Positions 46,158-54,893 are shown, counted from the stretch's first letter. The stretch is DNA of 64,000 nucleotides from Insolitispirillum peregrinum (GCF_900156605.1 NZ_FTOA01000006.1:62001-126000), one strand, 5' to 3'. Numbers and translations are program-made. The notes: generated from the letters alone by a model not told the origin.

Positions 46158-47115
46158 CCGCCGTTTCTTGCCGGAACGGTCGGCTCCGGCTGCTGATGGC
46201 GGCGTAAACCATCCCGGTAACGATCAGCCCCAACCCCAGCAGGAACGGGGTTGACAGGCGGCTGCCCAGAAAGGCCACCGACGCGGCGATGCCGACCAGC
46301 GGCACCCCCAGTGTCAGGTTGGACATGGCAAACGGGGTGATGCGGCGACCGTGTTCGGCGGCAATCACAAAACAGGCCGAGGTTGCCACCGGACCAATGA
46401 ACAGCAACAACTTGATCAGGGTGGCATCAACCGGAATCGCCAGCGGGCTGCCTTCGGTGAGACAAGCGGCGATGGTCAGCGGGATGGCGGCCAGCAGCAT
46501 CTGCCACGGTGCCAGCGCCAGCGGTGACGAAGTCCAGCGGTGGCGACGGACGTGCAGGATCACCACCGACCAGAAAACGGCTCCGATCACCAGCAGGCCA
46601 CTGCCCAGCATCGCCTGCGGCGCGGTCCAGTCGATTTCCAGCGGCGAGCAGATGATGACAATGCCGCTGATACCAATCGCCAGCGCGGCGGCCTGCTGAC
46701 GGCTGGGGGCCTGCCGGAACATCAGCCAGTTGACCACCACCGCCCACAACGGCGTGGTGTAGGCCAGCACCACCGCCCGGCTGGTGTCGGTGTGGGTCAT
46801 GGCAATCATGCCCAGCCCGGTAAAGGCCATCATCTGCAACAGGCCGATGCTGGCAACAATCGGCCAGTCGGCCTTCGGCGGCAGGCGCAACTGTCCCTTG
46901 ACGGCAACGACTGCAAACAGGCACAGCGCCGCCGAGGCAAAGCGCAGGCTGGCCAGCCACAGCGGCGGCACGCTGACCAGCGCCAGCTTGGTGGCGGGCC
47001 AGCTCAGCCCCCACAGCACCACCATCACCCCCAGCCAGGCGGCCGTATTCAGCCCGACCGGCAGCGGCGCAGGGCGGGTGGTTTCGGCAAAAGCAGGCTG
47101 GCGCTGGTGGATCAT
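46144..47115 (-). CDS. EamA/DMT family transporter
   Basis: A 323-residue inner-membrane protein of the drug/metabolite transporter superfamily with two EamA repeats of five helices each (LGVMVVLWGLSWPATKLAL begins the first, LGSGLLVIGAVFWSVVILHV the second). Members export amino acids, metabolites or purines. The N-terminus is short and cytoplasmic. It is divergent from the Lrp-type regulator at 47247, and Lrp/AsnC regulators frequently control neighbouring amino-acid exporters; so amino-acid export is plausible. Confidence 0.9.
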   Translation of the reverse strand: MIHQRQPAFAETTRPAPLPVGLNTAAWLGVMVVLWGLSWPATKLALVSVPPLWLASLRFASAALCLFAVVAVKGQLRLPPKADWPIVASIGLLQMMAFTGLGMIAMTHTDTSRAVVLAYTTPLWAVVVNWLMFRQAPSRQQAAALAIGISGIVIICSPLEIDWTAPQAMLGSGLLVIGAVFWSVVILHVRRHRWTSSPLALAPWQMLLAAIPLTIAACLTEGSPLAIPVDATLIKLLLFIGPVATSACFVIAAEHGRRITPFAMSNLTLGVPLVGIAASVAFLGSRLSTPFLLGLGLIVTGMVYAAISSRSRPFRQETAVMER

Positions 47116-47246
47116 CGGAGGCTCTCCGCACCGAAAGGGACTACGAAGAGTTTAGGGCCTGGGGGGACGAATTTTTCTCCTATCTGTTTCCAAAGCAGCG
47201 AATGATAAGGTAGTTTTTCCTCAAAATGGCCTTTTCAGGAAAAAAT

Positions 47247-47738
47247 ATGCCCAAGCCTTCCGAGCTGCTGGATGAGACCAGCCTGCGCATTCTTGATGCC
47301 CTGCAACAGAACGCCGACCTCAGCAATGCCGATCTGGCCGAGCTGGTCGGTTTGTCGCCCTCGCCCTGCTGGCGGCGGGTGAGCGACATGAAGGCGCACG
47401 GGGTGATCCGCGGATCGGTGGCGCTGGTGGACCCGCTGAAGCTGGGGTTGGCGGTCAACGTGTTTGTCCATGTGACGCTGACCAGTCAGGACAAGGAAAC
47501 GCTGGAACGCTTTACCCGCGCCATCGCCACCCGCCCGGAAGTGATGGAATGCTATCTGATGACCGGCGACGCTGATTTCATGCTGCGGGTGGTGGTTGAA
47601 GACCTGATCAAGTATCAGGAACTGATGGTCGATTGCCTGACCCAGATTCCCGGTGTGCTGAAAATCCGTTCCAGCTTTGCCATCAGTCAGGTCAAATACA
47701 CCACCGCCCTGCCGACCGGCCATCTGCGCAGCCGTTGA
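47247..47738 (+). CDS. Lrp/AsnC family transcriptional regulator
   Basis: A 163-residue leucine-responsive-type regulator: HTH in RILDALQQNADLSNADLAELVGLSPSPCWRRVSDM, followed by the RAM (effector-binding) domain (VFVHVTLTSQDKETLERFTRAI, then VMECYLMTGDADFMLRVVV, and IPGVLKIRSSFAI at the end). The ATG at 47247 has AGGA seven bases upstream; 47226 is a less likely start. It is divergent from the EamA transporter gene and is likely its regulator. Confidence 0.92.
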   Translation: MPKPSELLDETSLRILDALQQNADLSNADLAELVGLSPSPCWRRVSDMKAHGVIRGSVALVDPLKLGLAVNVFVHVTLTSQDKETLERFTRAIATRPEVMECYLMTGDADFMLRVVVEDLIKYQELMVDCLTQIPGVLKIRSSFAISQVKYTTALPTGHLRSR

Positions 47739-47801
47739 CCCGGCGCACCCCGGCGGTTTTTTGTGATGAAGGGGGCCGGGCTCTGCCGTATAGTGCCGGG
47801 C

Positions 47802-50129
47802 ATGATGGACGATCCTTTTGACCTCTCCGACGATTTCCTGCCTGAACCGGTGCCTGCGGCTGACCGCAGGGCGCGCCCGTCGTGGCTGGATGGCCTGAAC
47901 CCCGAGCAGTTGCAGGCGGTGACCACCACCGAAGGCCCGCTGCTGGTGCTGTCCGGGGCCGGAACCGGCAAGACGCGGGTGTTGACCACCCGCCTGTCGC
48001 ACATTCTGGCCCAGCGGCTGGCGCCGCCGTGGGGCTGCCTGTGTGTGACCTTTACCAACCGTGCCGCCCGCGAAATGCGCGAGCGCGTCGGCCAGATGAT
48101 TGGCCCGGTGGCGGAACAGGTCTGGCTGGGCACCTTCCATGCGCTGGGCGTGCGGATTCTGCGGCGGCACGGCGAGCTGGTCGGCGTGCGGGCGGGCTTT
48201 ACCATTCTGGACAGCGACGACCAGAACCGGCTGCTCAAACCGCTGGTCGAACAGGCCGGAGTCGATCTGAAGAAATGGCCGCTGCCCGCGCTGATGGGGA
48301 TCATCCAGCGGTGGAAGGATCGCGGCTGGCTGCCGGATGCGGTCTCGAAAAGCGAAGCATCGCGCGATGCCGCCAATGGCCGGATGGTGGAGCTGTACAC
48401 CGCCTATCAACAGCGCCTGCACGAGGTCAACGCCTGCGACTTTGGCGACTTGCTGCTGCACTGTCTGACCCTGTTCCGCACCCACCCCGAGGTGCTGGCC
48501 AGCTATCAGCAGCAGTTCCGCTATATTCTGGTCGATGAGTATCAGGACACCAACGTCGCGCAGTCGTTGTGGCTGCGGGCGCTGGCGCTGGGCCATCGCA
48601 ATATCTGCTGCGTTGGCGACGACGACCAGTCGATCTATTCCTGGCGCGGGGCCGAAGTCGCCAACATCCTGCGATTCGAGCACGATTACCCCGGTGCGCA
48701 GATCATCCGTCTGGAGCGCAACTACCGCTCGACCCCGGCCATTCTGGGGGCGGCGTCAGGCCTGATCCGCCACAACAGCGACCGTCTGGGGAAAGACCTG
48801 CGGGCCGCCGGAGACGCGGCGCAGGAGCGCGGCGACCGGGTGGCGATCCATGGCCTGTGGGACGGCGAAGCCGAAGCCCGCTGGGTGGTGGACCGCATCG
48901 ACGACCAGCAGCGCGCCGGTGTATCGCTGGCCTCGATGGCGATTCTGGTGCGGGCCGGATTCCAGACCCGCGAATTTGAAGAACGCCTGATCATGACCGG
49001 CACGCCCTATCGGGTGGTCGGCGGCTTGCGCTTTTACGAACGGGCGGAAATCCGCGATGCGGTGGCCTATCTGCGGCTGATCGAACAGCCCGCCGATGAT
49101 CTGGCCTTTGAGCGGGTGATCAACACTCCCAAACGCGGCCTGGGCGATGCGGCGTTGCAGACCATCCATCTGGCCGCCCGTGCCGAAGGCGTGCCGCTGT
49201 TGACCGCCGCCCGGCGTCTGCTCGACACCGATGAAATGAAGCCCAAGCCGCGCAAGGCGCTGGCGCAGTTCGTGGCGATGATCGATGAATGGGCGGCCTT
49301 GCGCTCGGCGATGGGGCCGGGAGAGTTGACCGGCCAGATGCTGGCCGAGTCCGGCTATCTCGACATGTGGAAAAAGGACCGCTCGCCCGAGGCTCCGGGG
49401 CGGGTGGAAAACCTGCAGGAACTGGTGGCGGCGCTGGAGGAATTCGACAGCCTGACCGGATTCCTCGAACACATCGCGCTGGTGATGGAAAACGACGCCA
49501 AGGCCGGGCAGGGGGCAGCGGTGACGGTGATGACCCTGCACGCCGCCAAGGGGCTGGAATTCGACGTGGTGTTCCTGCCCGGCTGGGAAGAGGAAGTGTT
49601 CCCCAACCGCCGCGCCCTTGATGATGGTGGCCTGAAGTCACTGGAAGAAGAACGCCGTCTGGCCTATGTCGGCCTGACGCGGGCGCGCAAGCGGGTGTTC
49701 GTCACCCATGCCGCCAACCGACGGGTCTTCAACCAGTGGCAGAACAACCTGCCCTCCCGCTTCATCGAGGAAATCCCCGACGAGATGAAGGAAGTCAGCA
49801 GCGATACCGGCCTGATGGCCGGTTCGCACGGACGCAGCGAAAGCTGGTCGAGCTGGAACGGTCAGTGGGATACATCCCGCCCGCCGTCAACCGGCTGGCA
49901 GGAACGCAAGGCCCGCTTCAACGACCGCGAGGGCCTGAGCTGGCAGGGGGCGGGCAAAAAAGCCTCGTCGCAGCCGTCCCTGCAACGGGGCGACCGGGTG
50001 GTGCATGACAAGTTCGGCTATGGCGATGTGGTGATCACCGATGGCGACAAGCTGGAAGTGATGTTTGATACCGTCGGACGCAAAAAGGTGGTGGCCAGCT
50101 TTGTGACGGTGGTTCCCGATCCGGAATAA
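47802..50129 (+). CDS. uvrD: UvrD/PcrA-type ATP-dependent DNA helicase
   Basis: A 775-residue superfamily 1A 3'-5' helicase for nucleotide-excision and mismatch repair. LSGAGTGKTRVLTTRLSH (Walker A, about residue 52), TFTNRAAREMRERV, VDEYQDTN, VGDDDQSIYSWRGAE, LERNYRSTPAIL, VMTLHAAKGLEFDVVFLPGWEEEVFP and LAYVGLTRARKRV are all present. The C-terminal segment (GDRVVHDKFGYGDVV) is the tudor-like PcrA tail that contacts RNA polymerase. The start is 47802 or 47805 (ATGATG), with no strong ribosome site. Not in an operon. Confidence 0.96.
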   Translation: MMDDPFDLSDDFLPEPVPAADRRARPSWLDGLNPEQLQAVTTTEGPLLVLSGAGTGKTRVLTTRLSHILAQRLAPPWGCLCVTFTNRAAREMRERVGQMIGPVAEQVWLGTFHALGVRILRRHGELVGVRAGFTILDSDDQNRLLKPLVEQAGVDLKKWPLPALMGIIQRWKDRGWLPDAVSKSEASRDAANGRMVELYTAYQQRLHEVNACDFGDLLLHCLTLFRTHPEVLASYQQQFRYILVDEYQDTNVAQSLWLRALALGHRNICCVGDDDQSIYSWRGAEVANILRFEHDYPGAQIIRLERNYRSTPAILGAASGLIRHNSDRLGKDLRAAGDAAQERGDRVAIHGLWDGEAEARWVVDRIDDQQRAGVSLASMAILVRAGFQTREFEERLIMTGTPYRVVGGLRFYERAEIRDAVAYLRLIEQPADDLAFERVINTPKRGLGDAALQTIHLAARAEGVPLLTAARRLLDTDEMKPKPRKALAQFVAMIDEWAALRSAMGPGELTGQMLAESGYLDMWKKDRSPEAPGRVENLQELVAALEEFDSLTGFLEHIALVMENDAKAGQGAAVTVMTLHAAKGLEFDVVFLPGWEEEVFPNRRALDDGGLKSLEEERRLAYVGLTRARKRVFVTHAANRRVFNQWQNNLPSRFIEEIPDEMKEVSSDTGLMAGSHGRSESWSSWNGQWDTSRPPSTGWQERKARFNDREGLSWQGAGKKASSQPSLQRGDRVVHDKFGYGDVVITDGDKLEVMFDTVGRKKVVASFVTVVPDPE

Positions 50130-50132
50130 GGG

Positions 50133-50162
50133 CAGGGCGGCGGGGTATCCCCGGCCGCCCTG
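50133..50162. terminator. Convergent terminator between uvrD and the sigma factor gene
   Basis: A 9-bp stem (CAGGGCGGC / GCCGCCCTG) capping an inner GGGG-TAT-CCCC hairpin, right after the uvrD stop and facing the convergent sigma factor gene. Confidence 0.7.
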
Positions 50163-50193
50163 ATTGCCAAGGCGCTTGTTGTTGGGCGCTTGC

Positions 50194-50796
50194 TTATTGA
50201 AGCGCACCTCCTGGTCTGGCGGCGGAGTCTCTGGCGGCGGAGTCCATGGCCTGCAAGGCGGCCTGGCACAGGCCGTGCACCTTTTTGACAATGGTGCAGA
50301 CCGCTGCGGGCGACAGCCGGAAATGGGCGGCAATGTCCTTTTGCGCGACTCCGTCCAGGCGGTGTTGGGTGAAAATGGCGCGATCCCGCGCGGACAAGCC
50401 AGCCAGAGCCATTTCTATGGCCCCCAGTGCCTGCGAGCCGATCAGTTCCTGTTCGGCGGTGAGGCTGTCGGCGGATGAGTCGCTGTGGGTATCGTCGAGA
50501 TCGGTGAACAGCCGCTCTTCCAGCTGCTGTCGTCGGGTGCGGTCAATCGCCAGATTGCGCACCATCCGATACAGATAGGCCTCGTTGATGTCGTCGTGAA
50601 ACGGGGCACCGACGGGCAGAAGTTTCAAAAAAACATCCTGAACCACGTCTTCGGCTTGAAATGGACAGCCGGTGATTCGTCTTGCTATGGACAGCAATGT
50701 CGGACGGGCAGCCGTCGCGAGGTCCAGCAAGTACGCCGCAGGGCGTGAAAGGCTAGTCGGCGGACAAAGATCATCGGTTTTCGTGGAATGAAACAC
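50194..50796 (-). CDS. FecI-type ECF RNA polymerase sigma factor
   Basis: A 200-residue ECF sigma factor. Region 2 is around FQAEDVVQDVFLKLLPV and AYLYRMVRNLAIDRTRRQQ; region 4 around LARDRAIFTQHRLDGVAQKDIAAHFRLSPAAVCTIVKKV. The GTG at 50796 is the start (GGAGGG eight bases upstream). FecI-type factors activate genes for ferric siderophore receptors; here the TonB receptor gene starts divergently at 51108 with Fur boxes in between. No FecR anti-sigma/sensor gene follows, which would normally be next to fecI; the nearest gene downstream is the convergent uvrD. So control may be by iron (Fur) alone, or by an unlinked FecR. Confidence 0.9.
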   Translation of the reverse strand: MFHSTKTDDLCPPTSLSRPAAYLLDLATAARPTLLSIARRITGCPFQAEDVVQDVFLKLLPVGAPFHDDINEAYLYRMVRNLAIDRTRRQQLEERLFTDLDDTHSDSSADSLTAEQELIGSQALGAIEMALAGLSARDRAIFTQHRLDGVAQKDIAAHFRLSPAAVCTIVKKVHGLCQAALQAMDSAARDSAARPGGALQ

Positions 50797-50998
50797 GGCT
50801 TCGGCCCTCCAGCAGGATGCAAGACAACTTGGTGGCGATCATGCTGCTGGAGATGCATCGGAAGGTCATCGCGTGGTGCTCCTGAAAGCGTCAAAGTGGT
50901 AGAAAAAGAGGGGCTTTTGCCCATGACGGCGGGGGGAATGGCCGCAGATCGGTGCGGCGGACCCCTGTCGTGATGGAGGCAACGCTAGCAAGGTTGCG

Positions 50999-51029
50999 AT
51001 TTTCATTCAAGAATGAAAATCATTCTCAT
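50999..51029. promoter_or_regulatory. Staggered Fur boxes between sigma factor and TonB receptor genes
   Basis: ATTTTCATTC-AA-GAATGAAAAT is a perfect inverted repeat (50999-51020), and GAATGA-AAA-TCATTC (51011-51025) overlaps it; the 19-mer at 51009-51027 agrees with the GATAATGATAATCATTATC Fur consensus at 15 positions. It lies 80-110 bp before the receptor gene start and about 200 bp before the sigma factor start. Confidence 0.8.
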
Positions 51030-51107
51030 GGATTGAATTCTCCCGCACATCATCCGTTTTCCCTGTAGACCCGCGATCAACACGGCACGCAAGCTGGGGA
51101 ATGAGGT

Positions 51108-53405
51108 ATGAATAAGGGATTGCTTTTAAAAGAGAATATGTCTGGTCGTCCGCGACCGTCCGCGCATCGCAGCGGGCGACAGGCCCTGTTGAACGGCAGC
51201 GCGCTGGGGTGGCTGGCATTGGCCCTGGGGGGCGTGATGTTCGGTTTGCCACAGGCTGCCGACGCCCAGCAGGCGCAGACCTCTTCCAGTGATCCGGCCT
51301 CTGCCACTCAGGCGGGTAACGGGATTCAGCTCAATACGGTGACGGTGCAGGGGACGGCCAGCACGGAAACCGGTGCCGCCGATCCGGTCAGCTATGTGGC
51401 GACCAGCGGCAGCACCGCCACCAAGACCGATACGCCGCTGATCGAAGTTCCGCAATCGGTGTCGGTGATCACCGAAAAGGAAATGAGTGATCGCGGGGTC
51501 AAGGATCTGGAAGACGCCCTGGCCTATACCGCCGGGGTGCAGGCCGACCAGTGGGGCCGCGATGACCGCTATCAGAGCTTTGTGATTCGCGGCTTTGACG
51601 AAGGCACCAAGGGTGTTTACCGCGATGGCATGAGCGAAAACATCGGCGGCTGGTTCACCACCTCGCGCATGGAGCCCTATGGGCTGGAGCGGGTGGAGGT
51701 GTTCAAGGGCTCGACCTCGACCCTTTATGGCAGCAACGAACCGGGCGGGATGGTCAACGCCACCACCAAGCGCCCGACCACCGAGCCGCTGCACGAGGTC
51801 GAGGTGTCCTATGGCTCGTTTAACCAGAAGGAAATCAAGAGCGATTTCTCGGGCGCGGTGGACAGCAAGGGCGAGTGGTCCTATCGCCTGACCTCATTGC
51901 TGCGCGATGGCGACACGCAGGAAGACTATTCGCAGAACAACCGCCTGTATGTGGCTCCGGCGCTGACCTGGAGGCCGAACGAAAAGGCCGAAATCACCTT
52001 CCTCAGCGATTACTACAAGGTCGAGACCACGGCGGCCAACGGAGTGCCCGAGCAGTTGATCGGGGCGCTTGACCGCGAAGCCTTTCTGGGTGAGCCGGGC
52101 TCGAACTTCTTCAATACTGACCAGAAGACGCTGGGCTATCAGGCCAGCTACACGCTGGACAATGGTCTGAAGATCAGCAACAGCGCCCGTTACAGTCACA
52201 CGGATGTGGATTACGAGACGGTCTATCAGCGGGCCTATGATGCCACCACCGACAGCATGACCCGCACCGCCTTTGTGCTGTCCGGCACCTCCGACCGGAT
52301 GAGCATGGACACCAACGCCCAGTACGACTGGAATACGGCGTGGTTCAAGAGCAAGCTGCTGGGCGGGGTCGAACTGCGCCGGACCCACACCGACGAAAGC
52401 TATCAGACCGGCGAAACCACCGGCCTGAACAACGTCAGCTCCGGGTCGTACAGCTATGCCGGAACGCCGGCGATCACTGCGCTGGACACTGATTTCGACT
52501 GGGATGTCGATCAAACCGCCGTCGCCCTGTATGTGCAGGACCAGATCAAGATCGCCGATCACTGGGTGGTGACTGCCGGGGGCCGTCAGGACTGGGTGAA
52601 GACCACCGTGCGCGGCAATGAAAAGGTGGCAGGCAGCAGCCTGGACGAAGACCTGAAGGATCAGGCATTCACCATGCGCGGCGGCCTGTCGTACCTGTTC
52701 AACAACGGCCTGACTCCCTATGTCAGCTATTCGGAGTCGTTCAACCCGGTGGTGTTCAATGCCGCCAACGGCTATACCGATGCCGACGGCAACCGCGTCC
52801 GCCCCGAACCGACCGAAGGCAAGCAGTATGAAGTCGGCCTGAAGTATGTGCCGACCTTCATGGATGCGGTGTTCACCGTTGCCGGGTTTGACCTGACCCA
52901 GACCAACGTGGTGAAGACCGATCCCAACACCGGGGCTGCCTCGCAGATTGGCGAAGTGCAGGTCAAGGGGATCGAGCTGGAAGGCCGCATCAACATGTGG
53001 GACGGCTGGAGCGCGGTGGCCAGCTATACCGTTCAGGACGCGGAAGTCACCAAAAGCCTGACCGCCTCGGAAGTCGGCACCCGCCCGGACCGGGTGGCCG
53101 ATCAGATGGCCTCGGCCTGGCTGAGCTATGCGTTCGGGTCGGGCATTGCCAAGGGCCTGACCCTCGGCGGCGGTGTGCGCTATACCGGCGATACCGTTGG
53201 TTATGACGGCAACGGCGACAAGCAGGTCTATAACGGCTATGCCCTGTTTGATGCCTCGGTCAATTATCAACTGTTCGACGGCCTGACCTGGTCGTTGACC
53301 GGCAAGAACCTGGCCGACAAGCAGTATGTTTCCACCTGCTATTACGGCACCTGCTATTACGGCGATGCGATGACCATCAACACCTCGCTGAAATACAGCT
53401 GGTAA
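51108..53405 (+). CDS. TonB-dependent siderophore receptor
   Basis: A 765-residue outer-membrane receptor of the ferrichrome/ferrioxamine type. After a signal peptide (hydrophobic ALGWLALALGGVMFGLPQ, cleaved near DAQ-QAQ), a TonB box-like TVTVQG, the plug domain (LIEVPQSVSVITEKEMSDRG, QSFVIRGFDEGTKGVYRDGMSE, LERVEVFKGSTSTLYGSNEPGGMVN) and a 22-strand barrel ending in the aromatic SLKYSW follow. A CYYGTCYYGD segment near the C-terminus is usual for FhuA-like receptors. Start 51108 or 51138. Fur boxes and a divergent FecI-type sigma factor gene point to iron control. No siderophore synthesis genes are nearby. Confidence 0.94.
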   Translation: MNKGLLLKENMSGRPRPSAHRSGRQALLNGSALGWLALALGGVMFGLPQAADAQQAQTSSSDPASATQAGNGIQLNTVTVQGTASTETGAADPVSYVATSGSTATKTDTPLIEVPQSVSVITEKEMSDRGVKDLEDALAYTAGVQADQWGRDDRYQSFVIRGFDEGTKGVYRDGMSENIGGWFTTSRMEPYGLERVEVFKGSTSTLYGSNEPGGMVNATTKRPTTEPLHEVEVSYGSFNQKEIKSDFSGAVDSKGEWSYRLTSLLRDGDTQEDYSQNNRLYVAPALTWRPNEKAEITFLSDYYKVETTAANGVPEQLIGALDREAFLGEPGSNFFNTDQKTLGYQASYTLDNGLKISNSARYSHTDVDYETVYQRAYDATTDSMTRTAFVLSGTSDRMSMDTNAQYDWNTAWFKSKLLGGVELRRTHTDESYQTGETTGLNNVSSGSYSYAGTPAITALDTDFDWDVDQTAVALYVQDQIKIADHWVVTAGGRQDWVKTTVRGNEKVAGSSLDEDLKDQAFTMRGGLSYLFNNGLTPYVSYSESFNPVVFNAANGYTDADGNRVRPEPTEGKQYEVGLKYVPTFMDAVFTVAGFDLTQTNVVKTDPNTGAASQIGEVQVKGIELEGRINMWDGWSAVASYTVQDAEVTKSLTASEVGTRPDRVADQMASAWLSYAFGSGIAKGLTLGGGVRYTGDTVGYDGNGDKQVYNGYALFDASVNYQLFDGLTWSLTGKNLADKQYVSTCYYGTCYYGDAMTINTSLKYSW

Positions 53406-53424
53406 GAGGTGGTTCGGGATGGGG

Positions 53425-53465
53425 CGATGGCGCGGCGGAAACATCCAGCTGCGCCATCGTGCTTT
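53425..53465. terminator. Terminator between receptor and cation efflux genes
   Basis: CGATGGCGC / GCGCCATCG (9 bp) around a 17-base loop, followed by TGCTTTT on the plus strand; lies between two convergent stops (53405 and 53476). Confidence 0.75.
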
Positions 53466-53475
53466 TCGTCTTGTA

Positions 53476-54435
53476 TCAGGCCGGATTGCATTCGACCGTC
53501 ACATGGGACAAGCCCCCCAGATGGGCGAGCTTTTGTTTGTAGTGGCTGGGAGGCTGTGGGGCCGGGCTGCTGAGGGCAATGATGGCGGCGTGATGGCCGG
53601 GGCCGACTTGCCAGACATGCAGGTCGGTAATCCGGGTCTCATCGCCTTCCAGACTGTGGCGGATGGCCGCGGGCAGGGTGTCTTCCGTGCTCGCACTGTC
53701 CAGCAGAATGGCGCCGGTGGTGCGGATCAGCGACCACGACCAGTGGCAGATGACCAGTGCCCCGATGATCCCCATCAGCGGATCGGCCCACACCCAGCCG
53801 GTGACCTGGCCGAGCAGCAAGGCGGCTATCGCCAGCACCGAGGTCAGGGCATCGGCCACCACATGCAGATAGGCCGCGCGCAGGTTGTTGTCATGGCCGT
53901 GGTGGGCATGGTGCTGATGGTCGTGATCATCATGGTCGTGGTGTTCATGATCATGGTGTTCATGGTGCCCGTGCCCGTGCCCGTGGTGATGGTCATCCTT
54001 CAGCACCCAGGCACTCAGCAGGTTGACCGCCAGCCCGATGGCGGCCACCACCATCGCCTGCCGGAAATCAATCGGTACCGGTTGCGCCAGCCGGTGCAGG
54101 CTTTCCCAGCCGATCAGGGCGGCGACCAGCGCCAGCAGCACCGCACTGGCAAAGGCGGCCAGATCGCCCAGCTTGCCGGTGCCAAAGGAAAAGGCCGGGT
54201 CGGTGCTGTGGCGACGGGCAAAGGCATAGGCGATGGCGGCAATCAGCATGGCGGCGGCATGGGTGGACATGTGCCAGCCATCGGCCACCAGCGCCATCGA
54301 GCCGAACAGGCTTCCGGCGATGATTTCCACCACCATCGTCACCGAGGTCAAGGCGATCACCAGCCAGACCTTGCGGGCGTTCTGGCGGTGCTGGTCGCCC
54401 AGAAAGTCGTGGGTATGAGACAGCGGAGCGGTCAT
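53476..54435 (-). CDS. dmeF: Cation diffusion facilitator, Co/Ni efflux (DmeF-like)
   Basis: A 319-residue CDF-family inner-membrane antiporter. Six transmembrane helices, the HxxxD/DxxHD-type metal sites in ALVADGWHMSTHAAAM (helix 2) and HVVADALTSVLAI (helix 5), and a strikingly His/Asp-rich cytoplasmic loop (DDHHHGHGHGHHEHHDHEHH and beyond) place it in the DmeF subgroup for Co2+/Ni2+. AGGAAAGG precedes the ATG at 54435. dmeR lies 132 bp upstream on the same strand; the pair resembles the dmeRF operon described in rhizobia. A twin hairpin repeat lies between them. Confidence 0.9.
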   Translation of the reverse strand: MTAPLSHTHDFLGDQHRQNARKVWLVIALTSVTMVVEIIAGSLFGSMALVADGWHMSTHAAAMLIAAIAYAFARRHSTDPAFSFGTGKLGDLAAFASAVLLALVAALIGWESLHRLAQPVPIDFRQAMVVAAIGLAVNLLSAWVLKDDHHHGHGHGHHEHHDHEHHDHDDHDHQHHAHHGHDNNLRAAYLHVVADALTSVLAIAALLLGQVTGWVWADPLMGIIGALVICHWSWSLIRTTGAILLDSASTEDTLPAAIRHSLEGDETRITDLHVWQVGPGHHAAIIALSSPAPQPPSHYKQKLAHLGGLSHVTVECNPA

Positions 54436-54471
54436 GGGTGAGCCTTTCCTGTCAGTGCAGTGTGTGTTCCG

Positions 54472-54570
54472 CGCAAATGCGTCGTCGCGGATTGTCATCT
54501 GCTCGGGATTTGAGTCTGTTCATTCAGCAAATACGTCGTCGCAGATGGTCCAACCGCTCGGGGTTTGCTA
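54472..54570 (-). repeat. Family C hairpin repeat, two copies between dmeR and dmeF
   Basis: Two head-to-tail units on the plus strand: GCAAATGCGTCGTCGCGGATT...CATCTGCTCGGGATTTG (54475-54513) and GCAAATACGTCGTCGCAGATG...CCGCTCGGGGTTTGC (54534-54569). The single copy near 5679-5727 has the same body. The right-hand end (TAGCAAAC on the minus strand) contributes the UAG stop of dmeR. Confidence 0.8.
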
Positions 54571-54840
54571 TTTCAGATACGAGCGGATGACCTCGATCAT
54601 TTCCTCCACCGCCTGTCGGCGCTCAGGCTCGCTGTCAGCCTCCAGAACGTGTTCGCGCAGGTGGTCTTCCATCACTTCGGCGGTCAGGCCGTTCATTGCG
54701 CCTCGGGCCGAAGCCAGTTGGCGCAGGACTTCGCTACAGGGGGCTTCGGCCAGCAGGGCGCGTTCGATGCCGTCCATCTGCCCGCGCAGGCGGCGGACGC
54801 GGGCCAGCAGCTTGTCTTTGTCCCGGAGTGTGTGTGACAT
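54568..54840 (-). CDS. dmeR: RcnR/DmeR-type metal-responsive repressor (CsoR/DUF156 family)
   Basis: A 90-residue all-helical CsoR/RcnR-family repressor. The N-terminal MSHTLRDKDKLLARVRRLRGQMDGIERAL is typical, and the metal-site residues of RcnR are all here: His3, Cys35, His60 and His64. This fits nickel/cobalt sensing rather than formaldehyde (FrmR, Pro2/Cys35) or copper sensing. It should bind the G-tract site at 54868-54892 and repress itself and dmeF until Ni or Co binds. The stop is inside a hairpin repeat. Confidence 0.93.
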   Translation of the reverse strand: MSHTLRDKDKLLARVRRLRGQMDGIERALLAEAPCSEVLRQLASARGAMNGLTAEVMEDHLREHVLEADSEPERRQAVEEMIEVIRSYLK

Positions 54841-54867
54841 GGTTGGGGTCCGTATAAGGCGACTCGG

Positions 54868-54892
54868 ATAGTATGGGGGACTATACCATACT
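54868..54892. promoter_or_regulatory. RcnR-type operator upstream of dmeR
   Basis: ATAGT-ATGGGGG-ACTAT: inverted A/T-rich half sites flanking a G-tract, the layout recognised by RcnR/FrmR-like repressors. A wider inverted repeat, AGTATGG...CCATACT, overlaps it (54870-54892). It lies about 30-50 bp before the dmeR ATG. Confidence 0.65.
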
Positions 54893-54893
54893 G

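Noticed and set aside
53900-53990. Possible microsatellite or CRISPR-like array in a His-codon-rich region
   Set aside because: It is the coding DNA of the dmeF metal loop; no spacers or direct repeats of CRISPR length are present anywhere in the window.
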